From: Bostrychus sinensis
Taxonomy: Eukaryota > Chordata > Actinopteri > Gobiiformes > Eleotridae
Direction of reading: 5' to 3'
NCBI GenBank assembly: GCA_020698575.1
Contig: CM036250.1
Span: forward strand, 24,130,000-24,193,999
Length of the DNA: 64,000 nucleotides
Numbering within the stretch: position 1 is the stretch's first letter; each line of letters begins with the position of its first letter. The notes beneath the pieces are model-generated. The model did not search any database and was not told where the DNA came from. It was given only the letters and a program-made list of their open reading frames with translations. The translations under genes were made by a program, and so were the position numbers. This document shows positions 53,640 through 64,000 of this stretch, in pieces.

Positions 53640-54790
53640 AAGGCGCTCTGTCACCTTGTCTCTCTGTCGCGGGTGCAGAAGAGTCTTTAACCTCGCGTGA
53701 CTTGCGCACACATAATTCCGCCATGGACACACACCGCGCAACCGTTATTTAACGACAGCTCCGTTTGCATGCGCACGTTAACACAACACAGTCATGCACA
53801 AATCTAAAGCGGATTTCCAGCACACTCACGCACGCGCAGACACTCAGATGGGAAGCGGATTTATCGCCCGCAGCAGCACTATTACGCGCGGGCACACTCT
53901 ACCCCTCTATGCAAAGATATTGATATGACTGCGCCACAGCTCTGCGTAAAACACTAGCAAACTCACAGCTCGGTGCAATACGTGACAATAAGCATGCCAT
54001 CTAATGAAATATTTTTAGCAAAGCCTTTCTGCCCTCATTAAATCCCCCCTTGCGCATTTGTGCATCTATATCTGTTCCTGTCACGTAGAATGAAATCCGA
54101 AGAACAACGCTACACCCGCTATGTTCACACAACCACGAGCACGGTCCTCTACAGCCTCATGACCCAACAAAGCCGAGGAGCAAACACAGGTCGGGTACAT
54201 TCCACTCCGAGCAGTGTTGTACGGTCCTTTTGGGTTGGTTGCAGCTCCTTTGTTTGTCCATTTATGATTAACGCCCTCCTGTCTTCTGTCTCCTGTGCAA
54301 CTGAGAAGATACAAAAACTATGGCTTTACATAAGGCTAGATCTGGTTCTTCTATTGGCCACTCAGCTCTCTATCACATCCCTGCGTGTCTCTACCACAGA
54401 GCCTCAGAAGTGAAACAAAAATCCTCTTCGCTCTTCAGTAAAGTCCTGTTTCCATAAAGAATCGTTTTCTCTGGTTTGTGTCTTTTAATCTGACCCATTT
54501 GAGGCGCAATCCGGTGTGCTGGCCGCGTGCCCCCGCGCTCTCTCTCTCTCGGCTGTGTGATCCACTGTCTCCCGGATTAGAGCGCCCCTCTCTTCCCATC
54601 CCAGACAATTCAGAGTCTCCACTGATTGGGCTTCAGCGCAAGAGGATTACATGGACGTACAATGACGTCATGGCCGCGGGCCCAAGCCCCCCTCTTTTCC
54701 TACCCCCATTAAAACTAAATCCTCATCAGCCCTGAATGTCCTTGAAACCGGCGGCCTGACTTTCTGCAGCGCGTCACGCGCACACACTGG
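53640..54790 (-). promoter_or_regulatory. mir124-3: CpG-rich region upstream of mir-124, candidate promoter
   Basis: This 1.15-kb segment is much richer in CpG than its surroundings (CACGCACGCGCAG, TTACGCGCGGGCAC, GGCCGCGTGCCCCCGCGC, TGACGCGCGCAG). A perfect CRE, TGACGTCA, lies at 54,663-54,670 and ATTGG (CCAAT on the - strand) at 54,625-54,629; both lie 5' of the hairpin on its own strand. No convincing TATA box. Open frames in the region show no recognisable protein. The call as the primary-transcript promoter is inference. Confidence 0.5.
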
Positions 54791-55189
54791 GGCAGACATA
54801 TTGTTGACGCGCGCAGATAAGAGTTGTAGTGGACCAAAAAATACTCAGTGTAGGCTGGCTGCAATGGACTGGAGGAACAACACCAATATGGAAGAGTCCA
54901 CTAGGTGCACCTGACTCTGGGCACCATTTACTGGAGAGGCCCAAGTATGTAATCATTTCACTTTAGGTTTTATGATCACCAGAATCAGCCAGACAGGCTT
55001 CATTCAACATGCCTTTGCTGACAGTTTATTTCAACGCATTGGCTAACAAGAGACACGGTCTCCCTTGAATCAAATCAAGGCCATGGGTCTTTCTACATCT
55101 AAAGCATCCACTCAGAGGAGATATTGCTGAGAGGCCCAGGCTTCAAGCGGGACACACAAACCCATAAATCTCAGCGCACAACACACAAA

Positions 55190-55216
55190 AAAAAAAAAGA
55201 AAAAAAAAAAAAGAAA
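55190..55216. repeat. Poly(A)-rich tract
   Basis: Two A runs interrupted by G (AAAAAAAAAAAAG type). It may be a retroposon tail, but I see no matching body or target duplication. Confidence 0.6.
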
Positions 55217-55851
55217 AATGTGTCTATGCTACTGTAGGTCAGTATAAAGCCTATAAAGGTTACCTACAGTAGCATATAGGTATATATAGGTTATATAATA
55301 GTATATCTGATGTATGTGTGCACGGCTACTGCTACTTTAAAAACATGTCTATCTTTAGTTAAAGCCTAGGGTGAATAGACTTATATTGCATTTTAGATTA
55401 GCATTTTTTGTCAGTGTAAGTTTAGTCTCTTAACATAATATCATTTTGGTGGTGTATACTTTTAATGACCCATTTGCTGGAGTTTCGCTCCGCTCTGTAA
55501 ATGTACAGCAACATGAAATATTATATTCTGATGTTGGTCTCACTTTTGAAATCGTTTTTTTACATTTTTTTATTATTATTTTTTATTAATTTCGTACCAT
55601 TGTTGACTGTGGGTCACACGTCAGCATCCATAGGCTACATAAACCTTAAAAACAATAAAAGTATATGAGGTTTTATGGCTAAACATGTAAACACTAAGTT
55701 TTTTAGGGCTGTAGGCCACTATTATAGGCTACATCATTATAAATTATTTGCAAACACAATTAAGATGTTTTGGAGACGTGTGTCCTGGAAGAGTTTCTCC
55801 TCGCTGCCTCCTACTGTTGGATGAACAAAGGGGGAGCGCTGTTCAGGAGGA

Positions 55852-55870
55852 AGCACTGTCCATGGCTCTC
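55852..55870. promoter_or_regulatory. Weak RE1/NRSF-like half site
   Basis: AGCACTGTCCATGG matches the GCGCTGTCC-TGG half of the RE1 element that binds REST; the second half (CTCTCC) matches poorly. mir-124 loci are known REST targets. It is about 2.2 kb 5' of the hairpin on the microRNA strand. I score this low because the second half is poor. Confidence 0.25.
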
Positions 55871-56149
55871 CTAATGTGAGCTTTACAATTGCAAATGTGC
55901 TCTTTATCTTAACCATTGCACTTATTAACTACGTGAATCCGAAAATCATTGTCTAACGCGACCCATCTACATTTCAAAACCTGCATTAGCATTATTAAGT
56001 CGAGCGCTAATGCAGTGATTTCTAATGCTAAAGACGAAGTGAAGTGGCTAATAAACTACAGTAGATAGAGGCCACCTGCCACAGTAGACTTGTCCATTGT
56101 CCACGGCCTATTTTGATAAGTCCAACATACGCGTAAATCCTTTGTCCCG

Positions 56150-56560
56150 TTTTTGATGCGGTCGGTGCGTGTATCCACAGCATTGCGCTTGTTTGAGCCA
56201 TCAGGTCCATTCCATTCCGTGGCTTTGCGGCCTCGTGGTGTGTGCAGCAAACAGAGACCTGCACCAAAAGCCCGCTGCCCACTGAGAGCTGCTCTCGCTT
56301 TTCTGCTCCTCGGCCGGCGCATAGCAGCGGCCTCCGCTTCTGAGGCTGAATGAAGGGGGAGTTGTCCATGTGCATTACAATGACATTCAGGCCCCATTCA
56401 TTCAGCCACTGTCTAACGGTCTTTGGACAGCAAATGCACCCCCATCGGGGGGTCGCAGCCCCCTCATTACACCCCCAATCCCAACACGCAGCCCCCCACA
56501 ATAGCCCCAACAAAAGGGGGAGCAGAGTCGGCCCCAGTGGTGCGCGATGCGGCCCCTGGA
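56150..56560. promoter_or_regulatory. Candidate conserved non-coding element upstream of mir-124
   Basis: A complex GC-richer block with CATTACAATGACATTCAGGC (a SOX-like ACAATG), CCCATTCATTCAGCC and several CpGs, without repeats. It keeps long frames open on both strands, but none looks like a protein. Likely regulatory, on composition and position only. Confidence 0.35.
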
Positions 56561-56963
56561 CCTTTGAGGTTCGCTGGGAAAATTTTAGTTTGAGTCACTT
56601 TAAGCGTTATGTTGACACCTAAATATAAAAGTGTTTTTCACACGAGAGCAACTTCATCGAGCCTCGAGTCAGGTGCTATAGGAACCTGCGCAAAGCCCTT
56701 AGTTTATTCCAATGTTCAATGGTTGGAGTTCTCTAGGGTAGCCTACATAAAGCAGCAAAATGCATTTTACTCACACACATTTGCTTAGCTCCACGTGGAG
56801 TCTATTGTGAAGCAATGCATGTGCTTAGTGTGCAATAAAAAAATAAACAACACTAAACAATAAAACGTGAAACAAATGAAAAAATGAAAACTGCAAACCA
56901 GTTCACCCATTCACCCACTTTCTGTAAAGATCACTTAAAATATAAGGTCTATTATTGAAATGC

Positions 56964-56964
<1 letters not shown>

Positions 56965-57019
<55 letters not shown>
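56965..57019. repeat. (AAT)n microsatellite
   Basis: A pure AAT array of about 55 bases. Confidence 0.97.
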
Positions 57020-57469
57020 GACTTTTTTTTTTATTTAATATATAATAGTCCCGAATAGTCTCCTTGAGATGTTACTGAGGTTCCCAGAGAAATCATGGCG
57101 ATTTGTTAAAATGGTTGAAGGGCCGAGTGGGCACAGCTGGGCTTCTGCTTATGGCCCGCTGACGCGCTGAGGAGCAGAGAGAGGTCAACGCTGTGCCACT
57201 ACGCGCCATATAGACACACACAGATCTAGCCAGTAGAGAAGAGAAGATGTGACAAGTTTTTCCTTATTTCTTTAATTAGGCTATTTATTATGCTTAATGA
57301 CCATACACATAAAGGAGCCAGTGCGTAATTTGTTGGCGATCAACGAAGGAAACGTCCCTCTTTTAACCACTGCCAGGCGATTGCGCAAACAGCTTCCCAA
57401 AATCCCATTTCTTTTGAAACTAGCCACTGCTACTTGTTTGGAGAGCCATATGAAGTGATGTAATTTTGC

Positions 57470-57670
57470 AAACATGTCTTAAGTGCAGAGAGCCAGAAGG
57501 GCCCTCTAGTATTGTCCGGAGAGAGAAAGAGAAACACGTTGACAAAGGAAGCCATTGTTAGCGCAGAACAATTCAAGGGGCCTAGTAAGCTGTCCTCTGC
57601 GATCAGGGAGCTGGCCGCTGATTTGAATGCAAGGGGCCCCTCGCAGGAGAAATGCTAATAAAGTATAGTC
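57470..57670. promoter_or_regulatory. Candidate neural enhancer with SOX and POU-like sites
   Basis: High-complexity block containing GCCATTGTT and GAACAATTCAAGG (SOX-like, opposite orientations) and GATTTGAATGCAAG (octamer-related). GGGCCC-type segments occur at 57,499-57,504 and 57,634-57,641. No frame, no repeat. The combination of SOX and POU-like sites fits a neural progenitor enhancer near mir-124; this is inference. Confidence 0.4.
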
Positions 57671-58073
57671 ACATATAACAAACACTAGCCTATCTTAAAG
57701 AGTGCGTGCAGCAGCTATAGCCATTGACGCCCAGAAACACACCGCAAGAAGCAGAGTGGATGGATGAGCCAAGGCAGGTTACTGGACAAGACCAACATGT
57801 TACTGAGACTGCGTGTCAAATCTGCTGTGTATTTGAAGATTTTGTATTTTCAATGGCTTTTATAGGCTGTATATTATTGGATGTAAAATCTTGCTGCAGG
57901 TGCTTAAAGTTTTTGTTTTTTAGGTTTTTTAGTTTTTATTATTATACGCTACCCTATCACTTACAGTAGTCTATATGATTTCTATACCGATGATTATTAT
58001 TCTAAGTAAGTCATAATGCAAGATCATACAACTATTTAAAACTAGACCACGTTAAAATGATTACTGACCCTCT

Positions 58074-58074
58074 A

Positions 58075-58141
<67 letters not shown>

Positions 58142-58144
58142 ATA
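58074..58144. repeat. (AATA)n microsatellite
   Basis: About 17 pure AATA units. Confidence 0.97.
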
Positions 58145-58171
58145 CTTGTATTTGGAATTTTATATATATAC

Positions 58172-58298
58172 AATGATAATATAATATAATATAATATAAT
58201 ACAATATTATATTATATTATATTATAAATATATTATATTATATTATATTATATTATATTATATTATATTATATTATATTATATTATATTATATTATAT
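58172..58298. repeat. (ATATA)n / (TATAT)n inverted pentanucleotide array
   Basis: An ATAAT-type pentamer array switches at about 58,200 to ATTAT-type pentamers, its complement, giving a palindrome able to fold back on itself. The right arm is longer (about 95 bases). Confidence 0.9.
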
Positions 58299-58949
58299 GC
58301 AGTCATAACTGTGGCATAAAAATGTTACCTACCTATTATTCAATTTAGCCATTTACTTATGTAGACTTTATAGCCTTTTTTTTTTTTTAACAATTTACAA
58401 TTATGAATTTACATGCATTATGAAATGCATCCAGCAATAGTTGTGTGTAAATATGTATAAAATGCCAAAAACAATTGGAAAAATCGAGAGTACTTTTTTC
58501 ATGGTTAGACAATGAAATTCAGTCAGAAAATAGCTACATATCCCTATCTATACTTTGACTGAGGAAAACAATGACTGTCAGTGAAACATCCCTGAACAAT
58601 GCACAGTGCACACACACACACAGCTGGCTCCAGTGAACAACTCTTCTGATAAAACATATTTGAATGCATTGTCCTCAGAGGAGTTTGTATCAATAATGTT
58701 GATCCACTTGACCAGCGAAGTGAGCATTAGTGCTAATATGGAGCTCCTCCACTCTTATCTGATAAATGTCACAAGCTGTTTGCATCGATTTGTATGGTAC
58801 AGACATAAGAAGAAGGCCATTACAGTGGGTCATATCCCTACAGTACTGTGCAAAAGTTTTAGAGAAAGGCTATGATCAAAAAAGATGTATCAATGTACAA
58901 ACATACACAAAATTGCAAAAAAAAACAAAAAAAAAACAGTGTAGACATC

Positions 58950-59270
58950 AGCCAAGGCACTGGCCCTATTTTGCAATGGTACCAATATAGTGCCCAGACC
59001 TGGACTCAAACTCAAAGATCTTCTAGTTCTAGGGCTTTTGCTCTTTTCATTAGGCCACAAAATCTATACATCTCACAATAGATAACAATCTAATAAAAAT
59101 AATAATTTATTCTTTAGTGCAGTGACATTAATATCTTTGGTCTATATCTCAAAATGGTACAGAACCCCATAAAACACTCCCGGATCTAAACAGCGATTTG
59201 GATTTACATCAAAATATATAATTTTGTTCTTTACACAACTGCTGACCTTTTCTAAATTTTTCATAAAAAA
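58950..59270 (+). repeat. Copy of the CAATGGTAAA repeat family
   Basis: AGCCAAGGCACTGGCCCTAT, TTTGCAATGGTACCAATATA, GTGCCCAGACCTGGACTCAA, GGGCTTTTGCTCTTTTCATT, then a body with CCCGGATCTAAACAGCGATT and TTTACACAACTGCTGACCTT. It ends in A-rich sequence. It is the longest continuous copy in the window. Confidence 0.65.
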
Positions 59271-59564
59271 AAATAAAAAATAAAAATCTAATTCTGTGTA
59301 ATATTAAACATAACATTAAAATAATTTTGTCTCACAAAAACGTCTGTACAGTACAGTGCAAAATCCCCATTGATTACTAAAATACCTTGAGAGGGGAGAC
59401 ACTGTTCTTTTCTAGCAGGGAGCAGAGGTGATGCTGGTGCTGATGCTAGTTTTACACAAATCCTGAATGTCAGCCGTTTATATGAAAACAAAGCTTTAGC
59501 CTCCTTCTTTCAGCCTTTTTACAAGTGCACATAATCACACACACACACAAACCGCTTTAAAACA

Positions 59565-59700
59565 ACTCTTCCCCATTCATGCTCCTGTGACTAAAATGTG
59601 TCTTTCGTCTCATATTCACGGCACACTGCTCCTTGACGCCGTCGGTTAACCCTGCAATTAACCCACACCTAGGCCAACATCATTAGGCAAGAGAAAGAGA
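59565..59700. promoter_or_regulatory. Candidate conserved non-coding element
   Basis: A complex repeat-free block (CATATTCACGGCACACTGCT, CGCCGTCGGTTAACCCTGCA, ATTAACCCACACCTAGGCC) with CpGs and homeodomain-like TTAA/ATTA cores, between repeats. Call rests on composition. Confidence 0.3.
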
Positions 59701-60129
59701 CAAAGAGGGAGGAAGATTTAGTAACACCAGGGCTACAAATGAAATATAGCGTGTGAACATTTACCACAGCATGTAGAAAATAATAGCTGATCATTTATAA
59801 TAGCATTTTAGTGAATCATAAGCAATATATATATATATATTTTAGTATTGCAGAATAAATATTGGAGATGATTTGGTGGCATAAAACATATAGGCTCACC
59901 TCAGTGACCTCTCCCATCCCCCACACGTTTAACACAGATTGACGAGGCCCCAGTCGAGAGGTCTGGGCGTTGGAGCTTCAGAGGTTTTGCATACAGCTGT
60001 ATTCAAGCTTGGGACAGTGGAAAGACATAGTGTGGCTAAATATATGGATTATTTGTCATAATTTAAGCACATTTTACAACAGCGGTTTAATAGTGACATG
60101 GTCGTAAAAAGATGTGGAAAATGAAATAG

Positions 60130-60500
60130 GGACCAAGTATTCCATATCTGTACTCAAGTAAAAGTGCTACTGTAAAATAATATTACTCAAGCAGAAGCAA
60201 AGGTACTTCAAAAAATATGTAAAAAGAATGAAATGTAAAATTACAAATTACTTTTGAAATGTACAAGTACAAATTACTTTAGTAGAATCTTTTCTAGCAA
60301 CTACTAAGTACAAATATACTACTACTGCTACTACTACTATTACTATTAATAATACTTCTACACTTTCAAGGATGCTTCACACCTCGCGCCACAAGATACT
60401 TAAACTCAAAACACTTTTTCATGTAGAGTTTTAAAAATACCCGAGTATAAATAAGAATATTTTGTTAATATTTGTTCAAGTAAAAGTATATTTTAAGATA
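60130..60500. repeat. Copy of the AGTAAAAGTACT family with TAC array
   Basis: CTGTACTCAAGTAAAAGTGC, TTACTCAAGCAGAAGCAAAG, a TACTACTACTGCTACTAC array and, after an interruption by the AGATAAGATAACTTTATTAA repeat at 60,494-60,600, a terminal GAACTACTTTCCACCTCTG (60,670-60,690). Confidence 0.65.
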
Positions 60501-60600
60501 AGATAAGATAACTTTATTAATCCCGAAGGAAATGTTTGTGCCAGAGGAGCAGAGACATGAACATTTACATAAGCATAGACATAAATAACATTAATTCTAC
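60494..60600 (+). repeat. AGATAAGATAACTTTATTAATCC repeat end
   Basis: AAGATAAGATAACTTTATTA followed by TCCCGAAGGAAATG is a common fish retroposon end. It lies inside the AGTAAAAGTACT copy at 60,130-60,690, so it inserted into it. Confidence 0.55.
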
Positions 60601-60837
60601 TAGTAAAATAGTATAAAAATGTATAAAGTATAGAATATATTTTCTTGTATGTATGTATTACGTAAATTAATTGAACTACTTTCCACCTCTGTGCTTTTGC
60701 TAACACAGTAGAAGTTGTTTTGAATATGTATCAATAGAAACCATTTCATAATATAGAAAAATATAGAGGCTTCTCTTTACAGTACTTTTTATTTCTGTAA
60801 AATTGTGCAGAGAATTTTATGAATGTACATTAAAGGA

Positions 60838-61045
60838 ACCTGGAGCCTATCCTGGTAACTATGGGCTTTAGGCGGGGCACACCCTGGCCAGTTAGTCTCA
60901 GGGCTGACACAGAGACATGCACAGACAGACAACCATTCACTCTCACATTCATTCACTACAGTCATTCACCTAACACATGCATATCTTTGGATGGTGGGAG
61001 GATGCCAGAGTGCCCAGAGAGAACCCACGGTAATGGAGAAGACAT
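60838..61045 (-). repeat. L2-like LINE 3' tail
   Basis: On the - strand it ends GGATAGGCTCC preceded by GGGTGTGCCCCGCC; further 5' it contains GAGAGTGAATGGTTGTCTGT and CCTCCCACCATCC. This is the longest copy in the window. Confidence 0.7.
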
Positions 61046-61164
61046 CCAGAGTTTGTGTGTTGTCCAGTCCGAGGGCAAGGTCAAGAGCACAAACCGTTCT
61101 CCACCCCCTATGGGTTTAATATGTATTTTAATATGTCCTATTTGTTAAATGTTGCTATAGATGC

Positions 61165-61440
61165 CACCATTTCACTATCTGGGTACAGTGGTCTTTGTGA
61201 AGTGTGTGGAGGAACTGTTTCGTTGGGTCATAAGGAGATTAAAAATGATTGGTTTTATTGACTGGCCGGTGCCGCAGTTATCAGGGTGAATCTTGGAGAG
61301 CACACAGCCGCACGCTTTTGTCCTGCCTCCATTGTTCCTTCCCAAGCCCCGGACTAACCTGATATGAATTTGATATGACAGTAAAGTGCCAATTATGTAC
61401 ATACATGCAAGGCCCTGCTCTATTTGTGACAAAGTATGTG
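61165..61440. promoter_or_regulatory. Candidate conserved non-coding element
   Basis: A repeat-free block with ATTAAAAATGATTGGTTTTA, GACTGGCCGGTGCCGCAG, CTCCATTGTTCC (SOX-like) and TGCCAATTATGTACATACAT (homeodomain). No coding signature on either strand. Composition and position suggest an enhancer. Confidence 0.4.
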
Positions 61441-61849
61441 GTGACAAAGGCCAGGAGAGATACGGCGGTAATATTTTGAAGGGTTAGCGAGCACGGTTTG
61501 AGGATAATTTGAGGTAAGAATATAGGTTTTCTGTGATTTGCCTGATACTTATATTGTCAATAAAAAGCTGCCAACCAAACAGTGATAAGGAGGTGACGCC
61601 TGGGTTTTTTTCATTGTTCAAGCCTGTCATATCAGATCAGCGTCAGGCGCCACTGTGATGGACTGATAATCTCCAGAAATTCAAGGGGGTACTGGGCTAA
61701 TGTTGTACTGATTTTATTTAAATGCAGGTGAGACTTGTTGTAGTAACTCAGTCTCGATCTTTTCTTTATTGTCACATATATACAAATGTTGTTCATTTTA
61801 TAAAAAGAAAGGCATGTTTATAAATACAGATCTTTCCATATATCAGTGG

Positions 61850-62295
61850 TGGAAACTACCTATACCATAGAACCATACTTTTACTTGAACAAACGTCTGA
61901 GGAAAAATACATTTACTCTTTTCTAATTTTAAAATTTTTCAAATAATTTTAAGTATTAAATCACTTCAGCAGCAAGACTATAGGACACTCACTTCAAAAC
62001 TCTGTTTTGTATAGTAGTAGTAGTAGCAGTTGTATAGGAGTAGAAGTAACAGCAGCAGCAATAGCAGTTGCAACAGTTCAGTAATAAGTAATATTAGTAG
62101 AAGTATGTTTTGCATTAGTAGAAGTATGTTTTGCAAAAAAATAAAAAACTTCCTAAAGCAATTTACACTTAAGTAAATCTTACATTCAGTGCTATAATAC
62201 TTTTGCTGAGTATACTTACTTTTATTTGAAAAATAAATTAGTAACAATACATTTACTTGACATACAGATTGTGAGTACTTCCTCCAGCTCTGTAG
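61850..62295. repeat. Copy of the AGTAAAAGTACT family with AGT array
   Basis: AGTGGTGGAAACTACCTATA, ATACTTTTACTTGAACAAAC, an AGTAGTAGTAGTAGCAGTTG array and terminal ATTGTGAGTACTTCCTCC. A 22-bp segment near 62,096-62,133 (TAGTAGAAGTATGTTTTGCA) is tandemly duplicated. Confidence 0.65.
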
Positions 62296-62799
62296 CCTAG
62301 AAATACATTATGTAGACCAAAATTACCAAACTAAATTGTACTTTTTTGGTCTGTACTTTGTAAAGACACATAAGCCAAATTATCTACATGACAAGATCAT
62401 ACACTCACCTTCCTCTTGCGGATACTGATCACTGCATTATCTCTGTCTTGTTCACTGCACCTGCTCCCAAGCTTTGAATTTCTTCTCCACTTTATTTCAA
62501 AGAAAATATAGAGACATTGTGACACAAGAACAAGGCATCTAGGGTAGATTAAATGCACTACTACTAAGTATGCATTTGCCTTTTTCACTTATATGTGTGT
62601 ACTGGATAAAATTAGAATAGAAAGTTGGAGGTGTGTGTAATTCCCTTTTATTCTGCTCATCATCTACTCTCTCTTTCATGCACTCGTCTTAAAAGTAGGT
62701 GTTAAATCATCTAAATCATTCCCTGGCTATTATATCCAATTAATGCCTCCTCGTGGTGTTTTATTGTGTTATAAACTGCTATTGCGTGTGGTTCAGTAG

Positions 62800-63175
62800 A
62801 CAAATACAATGTGTGTGTGTGCCGCCTGCCACCGGGGCTGAGCTGGGGAGGGACCGAGGGGAACTTGGCCACTGCCCATGGGGGCCCGGGCCACTCTAAA
62901 TCAGTTAGTTTTGGAGGAGATCCTAGTCGGCTTTTTAAGAGGGTCCATTATAGGCTTGTTAATGCGTCGGCCGAGGGGGGAAACACTACTAACTGCACTC
63001 AATTCTCTATGCACTTCTCCTTCCCTGCTCCTTTCAGTGTTTCTCTTGAGAAGTGAGAAGTGTTGTATCCACCGGGTTATTCCACATGCGACATGCCCAG
63101 CTCTGTCTCTTGCCACTGTCTTAGAGATTTCATGGCTGCAACCTTCACTATCTAATCCAGGAAGGTTGATCTAGG
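62800..63175. promoter_or_regulatory. Candidate conserved non-coding element
   Basis: GC-rich repeat-free block (GGGGCTGAGCTGGGGAGGG, GCCCATGGGGGCCCGGGCC, GCTTGTTAATGCGTCGGCC). Several frames stay open because of GC content but none is recognisable. It may be an enhancer or an unrecognised promoter. Confidence 0.35.
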
Positions 63176-63179
63176 ACCA

Positions 63180-64000
63180 TCTCCACAAAAAACAAAAAAC
63201 AGTCTCCCTATTATGATGTCATAATTCTGCGTCTTAGAGAAAACGATGGCAAATTTCAAGAGGTTCTGGCTGTAATAAATTCTTCTATGTTTAACTCAAT
63301 TATGAAATTATACATTGAATGTTTGTTTTAAATGACTGGGTGGTTAAGTTTAGGCTTCAAATCCAATGGTTAAGTTTAGGATCAATGCATTTTTAATTTA
63401 GATGCCCTATCTGGTTATGTTTAGGAAATAAAACTCTGTTGGGTTATGTTTAGGCATTATGTTGTTAAGCAACAGAATCTGCAATTATATTTCCAGATTT
63501 TTAAAAAAAATCAGATTACCTGCTTCCCAGAGTGCAGTTATTTTCATATTCATTTGCCATAGATTTTTACGCCGGATGTCCTTTCCATTTATCTGGGCTT
63601 GGGTCTGACACAAATACTACACTGGCTTGGGATTACTGTAGCTGTGTTACCAATAAATTAAATATTGTTACAGCTTTTAGCGTTAAACCTTATTGGAATG
63701 TAGTAGATCACCCTATACAAGCAAGAAAATAATCTGCCAATTGTCAATCCCAATTTTGTAGAATGTGAAAAAAAAAGATCAAGCTTTATATCGTTTATTG
63801 TCAGATTTGAGCTGTGCTTATATTTTTTCTGTCTCTATTTTTTTTTTATTCCTGCTCTTTTGTGGTGTAAGCACTCAAAACCAGCACTTGAATTGTTATC
63901 TTTCTCCATGCCGCCACCATTTCTCCAGTGTGTAAAGCTGTGCACAAGTTTGGACTCAACCAATGACCAGTGTCCCTGACCAAAAATGGACTACCCCCCC
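63180..64000. other. Terminal non-coding stretch
   Basis: AT-rich, with three imperfect tandem copies of a GGTTAAGTTTAGG / GGTTATGTTTAGG phrase at 63,340-63,460. No gene or recognisable transposon. Confidence 0.5.

Noticed and set aside
53288..53741. Short - strand frames overlapping mir-124
   Set aside because: The sequence is explained by the microRNA hairpin; no protein family resemblance.
56028..56513. 161-codon - strand frame
   Set aside because: GC-rich block with overlapping open frames on both strands, no homology that I recognise; better explained as regulatory DNA.

Overview
The window is from a teleost fish nuclear genome. Evidence: split genes with GT-AG introns, teleost-type interspersed repeats (L1/Tx1, RTE, L2-like tails, Tc1, hAT and piggyBac-like non-autonomous elements), many AC, TA, AAT and TAC microsatellites, and three protein genes plus one microRNA in an order I know from human 20q13.33 (NKAIN4 - BIRC7 - YTHDF1 - MIR124-3). 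I cannot name the species.

Layout. 1-8,268 is non-coding and most likely lies in intron 1 of nkain4; it holds a hAT-type insertion nested in a larger inverted-repeat element, an AC microsatellite and one unusually complex, repeat-free block at about 5.44-5.80 kb. 8,269-39,110 carries six coding exons of nkain4 on the + strand (the first coding exon, with the start codon, is not in the window). Its introns hold most of the repeats, including a 5'-truncated L1 whose ORF2 C-terminal half is still open and whose 17-bp target-site duplication is perfect. The nkain4 3' UTR (to about 41.02 kb) contains a Tc1-like relic. birc7 lies on the - strand (41,370-44,199), tail to tail with nkain4 and head to head with ythdf1. 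It encodes an IAP with two BIR domains, a UBA and a RING. ythdf1 (45,694-49,778, +) encodes a complete 612-residue m6A reader.

From about 50 kb to the end there is no recognisable protein gene. The main feature is a mir-124 hairpin on the - strand at about 53.55-53.63 kb, convergent with ythdf1 as in human. It is followed by a CpG-rich segment (53.64-54.79 kb) with a consensus CRE and an inverted CCAAT box, which could be the promoter of the microRNA transcript. Several complex, repeat-poor blocks to 63.2 kb look like conserved non-coding regulatory elements.

The genes do not form a pathway: NKAIN4 is a membrane protein that interacts with Na,K-ATPase, BIRC7 is a caspase and IAP-antagonist binding E3 ligase, YTHDF1 is a cytoplasmic m6A-mRNA reader, and miR-124 is the main neuronal microRNA. 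The linkage itself is an old vertebrate synteny block. No undescribed biological system is evident. The points most worth checking are the mir-124 regulatory landscape, the L1 insertion, the GC-AG intron in birc7, the birc7 domain architecture, and several transposon families defined here by their own ends.
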